Positions 56,082 to 64,000 of a stretch of 64,000 bases of DNA are shown here, piece by piece. The position numbers and the translations under genes were made by a program. Every line of letters starts with the position of its first letter. Positions within the stretch are counted from its first letter, which is position 1. Where the stretch lies: contig NW_020194555.1 in the NCBI RefSeq assembly GCF_002865645.1, forward strand, positions 2,134,288-2,198,287, read 5' to 3'. The notes beneath the pieces are model-generated. The model searched no databases, was not told the DNA's origin, and was given only the letters and a program-made list of their open reading frames with translations. This DNA is from Hyaloscypha bicolor E. Its lineage: Eukaryota; Ascomycota; Leotiomycetes; Helotiales; Hyaloscyphaceae.

Positions 56082-58480
56082 TCATGGACTCGTGAAGGCT
56101 GACTGCACAGCCTCGCCTTCCTCGGGAGTGATAGACATGTCTAACATATCCATGGCACATTGTGCAACGTCGGCACCGATTCCTGATTCTAGGACTAAAT
56201 TATCTTCCGAGAAGCTTAATCTCGAGAGGCAGAGGAGGTGTTTCTGAGAACCGCCCGGGATGACGGCCAGTTTCTTTTGCATGTCTATCATGTTGTCATA
56301 CCGTGTAACAAGATGGTATAAAAGCCGTACTGCTAAGCTTATTATGCGCGCACTGGAACGGTTAGCCACTTGCTTCGAAAGAATGGTGCAACGACATACC
56401 TTTCTTCATGTCGAGGCTGATAATCATATAAGAGATCTAGCTCATCACTTATGAGGCTGACAAGTCGCCCAATAACCAGCGGATGTATTGCCACAGCCTT
56501 GCTAGCAAACGGAGACCGAGTCATGCTTGTCAGCAGCTGCAGAATCTGGATCCGCATTTTTGATAGAACGACAAGATTAAATTTGTCATTACTCATTGGT
56601 AAAGACGGTACCTCGTAAAGGATATACGAAAAACGATCTAGAATCCAGCTGATTTGGCCATCCTGGGGAACATCGACATGTATAGCCCCGAAAGAGTCTC
56701 GAAACACACTGGTTGAGAGTAGCTGTAGCATGACCTCGAAATCTGCTTGTTGTTGATTTGTGCTCAGCAGCATGAGAATGAAGTCATAGCGGAACAATTT
56801 CCAAAATCGGGTAATATGTTCCGGGCAGGATGTACACCCCTGTGCTGCAAGATAAAGAATAGACATGCAGACGCCTACATCGATATCATTCTCAAATTCT
56901 TTTATTGGCCACCTTTGGAATCGTGGTATGACCATCAGGTCAGCGGTGAGCTGGGTGACCGGAACAAGTGAGTCGATTATATGAGGGGCTATCAATGAGG
57001 TCTTCAGCTCCAAAGCAAAGGAAAGCATGTCCATGAAGAGATATATTGGTTTGTACTGAAGCATGTCAGGCAAAAAAAAAAAAATTCAGGCAGAGATTTG
57101 GTCACGTACATATTTTTCTTCCAGGCAGCTCTTCCAGATGGAGACGAGCAGCTCGCAAAAGTCGATGGGGAGATCTTTTGAAGATTTCTTAACTCCTAGC
57201 TCTGGTATCCGCCCAAGTATTATCGACTGAAAAGACTCTTTCGGCGCAGATGGCAAAGAGTGTTTCCCCAACTCTTCTAGAGTTCGAAGATGATTGGAAT
57301 CGATACGATGATCTAGCATAGTCCCAATAAACTGGTTTTTATCAGCGTTTGCTTCTCATGACAAGGTAACGTGGGCTCACATCAAATCTGTCGTCTTGTA
57401 TCTGTAAACTCGCAATGATGGCCTCATCAAGAACCGTAGCCTTCTGATCTGGCACCACAGCGGATGGTTCATCGATTTGAATAACTTCCAAAGCACCAGC
57501 AGGACTCTCAGCAGCTTTCCGTTTTCGTTTTCCTGGTTTGGAAGGAGACCCAATATTTCGCTTCTGAAATTTTGATGGGGAGATCTTTGACGGCGAGAGA
57601 ATCTCAATTTCGTCATCATCAAATCCATCCCTATGTGAAAAGGTCTTCTTTTTCTTGGGCGTCGTCACCACACTCGGGCCATCCTTCTTTTCCGCAGCCT
57701 TTTGTCTGTTCAGCCTCCGTACCCGCTCCGATTCCTCTGCCAAGTCCTGCTTTATGAAATCGCGCTCTGTTGCAGCGTTCTTCTCCGCAATCCGGGCCGC
57801 CTCGAGGGATTTCTGCTGCTTCGCCAGTTTGTCCTCGTTGAGCTTTCGAAGAACAGCCATTTCCCTCTCGTATTCCTTCACCGTTTTCTCCTGTTTGCTC
57901 CGGACGATCGCAATTTCGCCTGCCTTAGCATTGAGGTCTTCTTTGAGGGCATTTCGCTCTCTAAGCAACTGGAAATTGTGAGATCAGGCAAACAATTGAG
58001 GTTGGGAGACACTACCTCCTCGACTTGTCTCTGCAAGCTCAAAACATCGGATCCAGCAGCTTGCTCGCCGGTTCCCTGCTCCACTTTGTCTGCATGTTGA
58101 ACAATTGGTTCCGTTGGCAAACGGCTCGACTCGTTGAATTTTGGAGGGGGGTTATATCGTTGTCGGTTTGCCAGATTAGAATTATTGGCCATCCCATAGC
58201 GCTGCTGCCGAAACTGTTCATGCTGGATTGCTGGTCCCGGAACAGTTTGCCGAAGGGTTGGAACGATAGCTGGTGTACTCCGTGACTCATCAATTACCAC
58301 CGCATCGTCCAAGTCTTCATCCTCAAAGTCATCACCGTAATCCGAGGAAGGAGCCGCCTTCACACGTTGGGCCTGAGTAAACTGGATGGCATTGTTCTCG
58401 AGTTCTATCAGGGCGTCGCTGGGAAGATCATCCAGATCATCATCGTCATAGTTACTCTCTCCATCATCATGGCCCGCCAT
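56082..58480 (-). CDS. RAD26: Rad26/UvsD/ATRIP-type DNA damage checkpoint protein, 733 aa
   Basis: Exons (minus order): 58480-58016, 57968-57381, 57331-57110, 57055-56400 and 56352-56082; all joins keep frame (QVEE to LLRERN; DDRFD to FIGTM; EEKY to YKPIYLF; RHEE to SARIISL). The acidic N terminus (DDDDLDDLPSDALIELENN) is followed by a long coiled coil (about 150-245, LLRERNALKEDL...RRLNRQKAAEKK). A basic Ser/Pro linker (KKKKTFSHRDGFDDDEIEILSPSKISPSK) comes next, then a helical C-terminal half. This is the plan of fungal Rad26/UvsD, Ddc2 and animal ATRIP, which recruit the ATR/Mec1 kinase to RPA-coated DNA. The N-terminal acidic motif fits an RPA-binding site. Family call by architecture and word similarity. 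Confidence 0.85.
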
Positions 58481-59154
58481 CCCATAAAGTCGTCATTGAG
58501 CATTCATTGGCTGTCTTCTCATAAGCTGGAAACTCCAAACATGAAAGACGTTGTCCCGCGTTAGATGTGTCAAGGGACGACTGTGTTCTGCCAGAAGGCG
58601 GTGAGGAAGGTACGAGCCTTCGGGATCGGAGAAGAAAGGCTCCGGGCTGGACTTCCTATGTTTCCGGTTTCCTCTTTTTGAGATATGCCATATATCTGGT
58701 CCTATAACTTGATAAATACAATATGAAATCCTACCAAGACAAAGAAGAACCCATTGATGGTGGCTGTATGAAATCAAGTTGATGCCCAACTAATTCCGCC
58801 GTCTTCTCGGGCCAACAGTACAACGCGACTTTCACAAGCTCCCAAGCCCCTAAAACAAATCAACCAGGTTTCCAAGGAATACGTCAGACGAAGCTCAGCA
58901 CTGCACAACACAGCTTGCGCCGCGACCTTCTAACGACCACGACAGCTCGACTCCGAAGTCCTACTCGTGCCTTCGACCTACTATTCCCTCCATCTACACT
59001 CGCCAGGTACTTCCAGTCCGCTACATAAGTGTGCACAAGAGCGCATAGGCACTTCCCCACCCAACCTTGGCATTTCAGACTCTGCGCCTCAAGTCTTCGG
59101 CGGAAGACGCAGGAATACGTTGATTCTCTTTCACAGTACGAACGAACCGTGGCA
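58481..59154. other. divergent promoter region, RAD26 / CDS1
   Basis: No gene. It separates two divergent starts. Frames at 58884-59243 (-) and 58967-59278 (+) overlap the CDS1 leader and are not supported. Confidence 0.5.
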
Positions 59155-60707
59155 ATGGCGAAACCTCGACGTGGGGTCAAGTTCAACCACCGCAATGGCA
59201 GCAGTACGAGTGTGGATGGACGAAGAAGCAGCTTCTCCGACATCAGCGAGGCCGCCTCAGAGCCAGGTTCCCCTTTGAAAGCTGCAAATGGAAATGCTGC
59301 ATCAGAAGTATGATATCTAGGCCGCAGGGCTCAGTACTTCTGCTAACTTCTCGTCCAGGCGCTAGAAACCCAAGCATCCGAATATGAGAAGAAGAAACAA
59401 ACATTTATCACTCGATCGATATGGACATTTGTTATGATAGGCGGATTCTTCGGTGCCATGTTCGCGGGACACATCTACATAATAGCGATCGTTACTGCAA
59501 TTCAGATCGTGTCTTTCAAAGAGGTTATTGCTATTGCGAACGTCCCCAGTCGAGCCCGGCGACTACGGTTTACAAAAGCTCTGAATTGGTATTGGCTGGC
59601 GACAACAATGTACTTCCTGTACGGCGAGAGCGTTATCTACTATTTTAAGCACATCGTACTGGTCGACAAAGTGCTTTTGCCTTTTGCGACCCATCATCGA
59701 TTTATCAGCTTTGTGCTCTACGTTATAGGTACTTGGACTTCCGGCAAAATCATATTCAGGGGCTGACAAATTCTAGGATTCGTCTTCTTCGTTGCGTCCT
59801 TGCAAGCGGGCCATTATCGATTTCAATTTACCCAATTCGCGTGGACACATATGGCTCTGTACCTTATTGTGGTTCAGGCGCACTTTATCATGAATAATGT
59901 CTTTGAGGGAATGATTTGGTTCTTCCTACCTGTCTCTCTGGTCATTTGCAACGATATTTTTGCCTATATTTGTGGTATTACATTTGGCCGTACACAACTC
60001 ATCAAACTCTCGCCCAAGAAGACCGTCGAAGGATTTGTCGGAGCTTGGATTTTGACAATTATCTTTGGAGTTGGCATGACGAATGTTTTGATGCGATACA
60101 AATACTTCATATGCCCGGTCAATGTAAGACTACGGCCGAACCCTTATGTATCTTCTAACAATTACTAGGATCTCGGAGCGAACATTTTCACCGGGCTTGA
60201 ATGCACACCCAATCCCGTTTTCATACCTCACCTTTACCACCTTCCAATCTGGTTTCCATACGTCAAGTCCTTCTTAATGGCACCAATGCAGATTCACATC
60301 CTTGTATTTGGAACATTCGCCTCCCTTATTGCCCCATTCGGTGGCTTCTTTGCCTCTGGTCTCAAACGGACTTTCAAAATCAAGGACTTTGGGGACTCCA
60401 TTCCCGGGCACGGTGGAATCACGGATCGCATGGATTGTCAATTTATTATGGGATTCTTTGCATACATGTATTATCACAGTTTCATTGCGGTGTACAAGGT
60501 ATCCCTCGGTGGAGTTATTGAGACAGCCATCACTGGTCTCACTCTTGAAGAGCAGATGGAGCTTGTCAAGGGAATCAGCAAACATCTGCACAACCAAGGT
60601 GTTATTGCTGAAGGAGTAAGTATCAAGCTTGCTAGCATAGACTTGACGTATTGCTAACATACTTCCAGGTTTTGGATTGCCTGAATCTCGCGGTGAAGAG
60701 GAGATGA
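59155..60707 (+). CDS. CDS1: phosphatidate cytidylyltransferase (CDP-DAG synthase), 451 aa
   Basis: Exons 59155-59307, 59359-59728, 59777-60123, 60169-60615 and 60669-60707; joins are exact (AASE to ALETQ; VIG to FVFFVAS; CPVN to DLGANIF; AEG to VLDCLN). The N-terminal 70 residues are basic and Ser-rich. Six or more hydrophobic segments follow (for example SIWTFVMIGGFFGAMFAGHIY, MALYLIVVQAHFIMNNVF, LVICNDIFAYICGITFGRT). The CTP-transferase signature is S.LKRTFKIKDF then GDSIPGHGGITDRMD near the C terminus. The enzyme makes CDP-diacylglycerol from phosphatidate and CTP in the ER. The short last exon codes VLDCLNLAVKRR. Confidence 0.94.
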
Positions 60708-61342
60708 GAAAAAAGTTTTTGTGTTACGAGTGACGATTTTCAATGGTGCATGGGGTTCTCCTGTATATTACCTTCTAATTTGTCCATATGTTTACCAATG
60801 GGGTTGGGATATTCTTTGGTGCAAATGGAGGTAGATTGATGACTGGAGACTTCTAAAACTCGGGCCGAAGGCACAAGTAGGCTGAAAACAGCTTTCCCGC
60901 ACCAAGCATTCATTGGAGTATGGCATAGCAACGAGGGCCCAATAGCGATGGAAATACTGCATTTCAGTGCTATGAACGATTCAAAACTGAGCCGTTTTAC
61001 ACTACTTCACGCACTCACTGAAAAGATCGGTTGCATCAAGTGATGAGTTTTTTGAAAGAGGACAACATCACGAGCGTGGGCCATCCATCTCATTTCAACA
61101 AATTATTTTTTTATTAAAGAAAATATCATTTGAATTGCAATTGAGCTGGCAATCCACCACGGGGCTTTCCTTCCAAAATCTGTCAGAGGTGTAGTTTGGA
61201 TGGCTCCTTCCCTCACTTGCAGAACGCGCCCCGCCAATTTATTTTCTCCCTGAATATAAAATTCCACGTCTTCCGTTTTTCTTGCACGACTGTTCTCTTT
61301 CGCTGCCACCAGCATCTCTGCAAGCAACTATATGAAATTGAT
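60708..61342. other. intergenic, no gene seen
   Basis: Downstream of CDS1 and upstream of the pepsin-like relic. The poly-T/A words near 61095-61120 have no assigned role. A frame open from 61196 joins the relic but has no ATG of its own before 61343 in a good context. Confidence 0.5.
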
Positions 61343-62900
61343 ATGATGCGATATCTTTCATTTGCTCTCGTTACCCTGGGCTCTCTTGCTTTAGAGCATC
61401 TTCCACCAATTCATTACACAATCTCAAGACGCGGTGGCAGCTTTCCTGCGCCAGATATCGCGAATTTGACATATCTTCTAGAGCAGCTTCGTGTGGTGGA
61501 GCAACGGTACAATTCCACGACGCGCGACTTCATTGGCAACAAGGTGGTGCGTAAACCAAAGCGTCCGCATGGTACACAAGCTTTGTCAACTTTGCTTGGA
61601 GACGTCGGTCGAGATGGGAATTGGCTAGCCAGTCTGCATATCGGAGATCCTATACAGGAGGTGGATATGGATCTTGATATGCTGACCGCAGACTGGTGGA
61701 TCTTCTCTACCAGCAGTGGAAAGGGATCTTTCTATCTAGACTTCAACAGCAAAACATATGGCAAGACATCCCTATCCTTTAGATGTCCCTGAGCTGACAG
61801 AGTTCAAGTTGATGCCGAGTCACCATTATCGGTCCCAACCTGCCGTGAGCCAAAAGACATCATCCATCTACCAACAATCAAACGATCGATTCCTATTTCT
61901 TTTGCGCTTTGCAGGCCAGCGAAGCAATGGGTCAGCACCCTTCTACCATCCGGCGCATACTTAGGTTTAGCAGCCTCCACAGTCCTCAGCCAGACGAAAA
62001 CAGTCCCCTTAATGATGCAGATGATTGAAAAGAATGTTATCAACACTCCGGTATGGTCTCTAGTGTTGATAAATGGCAAGGATGGCATATTTAGCATTGG
62101 AGGGACATCAGCTCCACCAGTTCGACGAGCGAAGATGGAGACGGACGATGAGCTGGCTCGAGCTGGAAATCACGGGATGAAAAGAGATGGGGTGGTGGCT
62201 TCTAGATCGGCTGCTGACATCGAAATGGAAGCAGACCTGTCGGCGAATGAATGGAAGTGGAGCAAGGTGCAAGGCGCAGAGGGGTGGTGGCAGATTCTAA
62301 TGAGAGGCATTTGGGTGGATGGAAGTAAAGTCCTAGAGAACCAACCAATTGTTCTGGATGCGAGTATTATCGAGATTGGCAACTCCTCAAAACTAACGCT
62401 TAACAGATTAACACACCTTTCATCCTCGCACCTCCGGTTGCTGCGAGGGCATTTTACTCGTCAGTCTCGTGGAGCAGACAACTACCCCCTCCATATGATC
62501 AGTTCCATGCATATCCGTGTTTCAACCCACCAAAGATACACTTCGAATTTGCGGGCTGGAATGTGGAGGTGCTCAAAGGGAAAAGAGAACAGGGAACGTT
62601 CTCGCCAGGAGGGAGATTCTCACTGGGGCGAATGGCATCCGGAAGTGGCTATTGTCTTGGGATTGTTGTTGAGTCCAGGATGGGCAAGGGGATGTCTCTT
62701 GGGACCGAGGCGGCGAACATGGGGTTTAAGACAAGTATGGAAGGAGGCAACGGGCTAGAAGATGTCTGGATTGTTGGAGAGCCGTTCTTCCGGGATGTCC
62801 AAGTGGCCTTCAATGTGAGTTCCACTCCCGGTTCCTCTGAAGAGAAAACTAACAAGATCGCCAGTGGAAGGAGAAGAAGGTTGGAATGCAGAGAGTATGA
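61343..62900 (+). pseudogene. pepsin-like (A1-fold) secreted protein gene with frameshifts
   Basis: Start MMRYLSFALVTLGSLALEH gives a signal peptide. The N-terminal lobe is LGDVGRDGNWLASLHIGDPIQEVDMDLDMLTADWWIF, where the usual DTGS is DMLT. Frameshifts near 61757 (SKTYG to HPYPLDVPELTEFKLMPS) and 61845 (to REPKDIIHLPTIKRSIPISFALC) break it. The rest is open: VINTPVWSLVLINGKDGIFSIGG, WKWSKVQGAEGWWQILMRGIW, then VLD joined to INTPFILAPP across an intron with a GC donor (GCGAGT, about 62361) and ACAG acceptor (about 62406). The second active-site triad is DIN rather than DTG. A last intron (GTGAGT to GCCAG) gives a short tail ending QRV. Even intact members of this family are probably not active proteases. 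Confidence 0.7.
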
Positions 62901-63263
62901 CAATTGCCTGTTAGGTCGCTTTTATCAAAGCTAGAGATAGAACTTCCAATAAGGTGTCTTGTTTATATAGTCTTAACTCGAGCTAATCTTAAAGCCACTA
63001 CTTAGTTTAACTTCTAAGATAGAAGTAATCATGTGGCCCCTCTAGTCTTTGGCTATAAACGAGCAAAGCAGTTCCTCGGTTTTAAATATAATACTTTATG
63101 ATTCTAACGTGCCCTTCTCCTCTAAGCCTGGGATATAAGATAATTAGGCAAGGGATTTATCGTATACCTATCTTTCTATCACAGTCAAATTGCCTCGTTG
63201 CTCCCTTTGCCTTCTCTGAAGTGGAATGCTCGAACCAGGAACTCGCTTAAAATGCAGCTAAAA
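62901..63263. other. AT-rich intergenic, no gene seen
   Basis: AT-rich, with many short TA-rich words (ttaaatataatactttatg). It resembles the interior of decayed repeats and lies next to the repeat cluster that follows. Confidence 0.45.
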
Positions 63264-63550
63264 GGGGGGTGTTCTCTTTCGTTGCACTCCGGACCTTAAG
63301 CGAGGCTACATTCCCTCGAACTAGCTCTAACCTCCCCCCTTTCGTTGCAAGTCTTGGTTTAAGCGACGTTCTCATTCCTACCTCTTTTGGAAAAGAGTAA
63401 AAGGGGGAAGCCTCGTTTAGAAGACCGAAGTGCAACGAAAGGGGGGCATGTTCTTTTTCGTTGCATTTCGGACTTCAATTGAGGGAAGCTGACTCGAACT
63501 AGCTTGAACTCCGCCCTTTTCGTTGCATTTCGGAATTTAAGCGAGGTGGA
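63264..63550. repeat. 62-63-bp repeat cluster, four direct copies and one inverted
   Basis: The core is tttcgttgca(y)ttcggacttaagcgagg. Direct copies have the cgttgca word at about 63280, 63343, 63459 and 63521; an inverted copy (tgcaacgaaa) is at about 63431. Copies 1-2 and 3-4 are 63 and 62 bases apart, with a shared spacer (tcgaactagct.taacctcc). On the minus strand the copies read as a peptide repeat (SLKFRNATKR, LKSEMQRKR), which may be chance. Confidence 0.7.
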
Positions 63551-63753
63551 TAGGCTGTTTAGGGGACTGTTCTGGTCCAAGGGGGCGAAGGCCACTGCCT
63601 CGGGAAGGGTTGCCGAGACGCAGAGTTGGTACCATCGGGAACGTGTCCAGTGGAATAGTGGCTTCTTCTAGAAGATGGTTTGGCGACCTCCCGAGCTCCT
63701 CGAAGAATCCCGGGCTTCTTTCCATGGAATGCAACTTGCGTAGATACTTCCCT

Positions 63754-63951
63754 TCACATCTCAGCCCGCTCATGAAGCAGCTGAGCCAGATTCAGAGCAG
63801 CTCCCCAAGTTCCGAGTCCTATCATCATTTCCGCTGCACTCCTGAACATCAAATTTGCCGCTGCTGTCGAATTCTGCTCATTCTGATCTTCATATTCGTG
63901 ACCCGTCTTCGTTGGTCTTTGTGCTGCATGTTCATCGAACCCAAAACTGCG
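63754..63951 (-). CDS. putative last exon of a gene leaving the window
   Basis: The minus frame begins at a plausible acceptor (ttctatactttacag, ending 63952) and codes RSFGFDEHAAQRPTKTGHEY then NSTAAANLMFRSAAEMMIGLGTWGAALNLAQLLHERAEM, 65 residues to the stop. The helical, Ala/Leu-rich end suggests a real protein, but I do not recognise the family. Upstream coding sequence would lie beyond base 64000. Confidence 0.35.
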   Translation of the reverse strand, partial: RSFGFDEHAAQRPTKTGHEYEDQNEQNSTAAANLMFRSAAEMMIGLGTWGAALNLAQLLHERAEM

Positions 63952-64000
63952 CTGTAAAGTATAGAAAAAGGCTGTTGATCGCAATTCCATGTTCTTGGAA

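Noticed and set aside
63264..63550. Regularly spaced repeats considered as a CRISPR array
   Set aside because: Eukaryotic context, spacers are similar to each other, one copy is inverted and there are no cas genes.

Overview
The window reads as nuclear DNA of a filamentous ascomycete (Pezizomycotina). Most genes have short GT-AG introns of about 45-120 bases with CTRAY-like branch sites. Recognisable proteins are fungal (Bem1, Vps36, Arb1 of the Argonaute-chaperone complex, Fta1/CENP-L, a Rad26/ATRIP-type checkpoint protein, Cds1, a Vsb1-like SulP transporter). Several accessory families (DUF6594, a retropepsin-like family, a pepsin-like family without DTG triads) are typical of Leotiomycetes and related classes; placing the genome in Leotiomycetes is an inference, not proven here.

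Layout. 1-1.1 kb: the 3' end of VPS36 and a 53-residue Cys-rich protein. 1.1-6.4 kb: gene-poor, with a decayed Cys-rich membrane-protein gene and the simple-repeat-rich leader of BEM1. 6.4-10.2 kb: BEM1 (SH3-SH3-PX-PB1) and a FAR1/MuDR-like DNA-binding-domain protein. 10.5-11.3 kb: a broken STAND/NLR-type N-terminal gene. 12-24.9 kb: mitochondrial D-lactate dehydrogenase, CUZ1, a C45 acyltransferase homologue, a GNAT enzyme, an F-box-like gene, CENP-L/Fta1, a GPI-anchored Cys-rich protein and a DUF302 protein. 25-33.6 kb: a large secreted protein, a SUN-domain nuclear envelope protein, UDP-glucose 4-epimerase and a quinone oxidoreductase. 33.6-37.4 kb: gene-poor, with a prolyl 4-hydroxylase pseudogene. 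37.4-46.6 kb: ARB1, inositol polyphosphate multikinase and a SulP-STAS transporter. 46.6-56 kb: an accessory, decaying block with a repetitive secreted-protein relic, a MITE-like element, a berberine-bridge-type oxidase with one frameshift, a retropepsin-like relic and a DUF6594 relic. 56-60.7 kb: RAD26/ATRIP and CDS1. 61.3-64 kb: a broken pepsin-like gene, a 62-63-bp repeat cluster and the last exon of a gene running off the window.

The conserved housekeeping genes could all be spliced into uninterrupted reading frames. Eight accessory genes (secreted, oxidase, NLR-like, retropepsin-like, DUF6594, P4H) carry stops and/or single-base frameshifts. This contrast is the main observation. I found no rRNA, convincing tRNA, CRISPR array or complete autonomous transposon, and no convincing new multi-gene system. 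All exon boundaries were assigned by eye from splice consensus and frame arithmetic.
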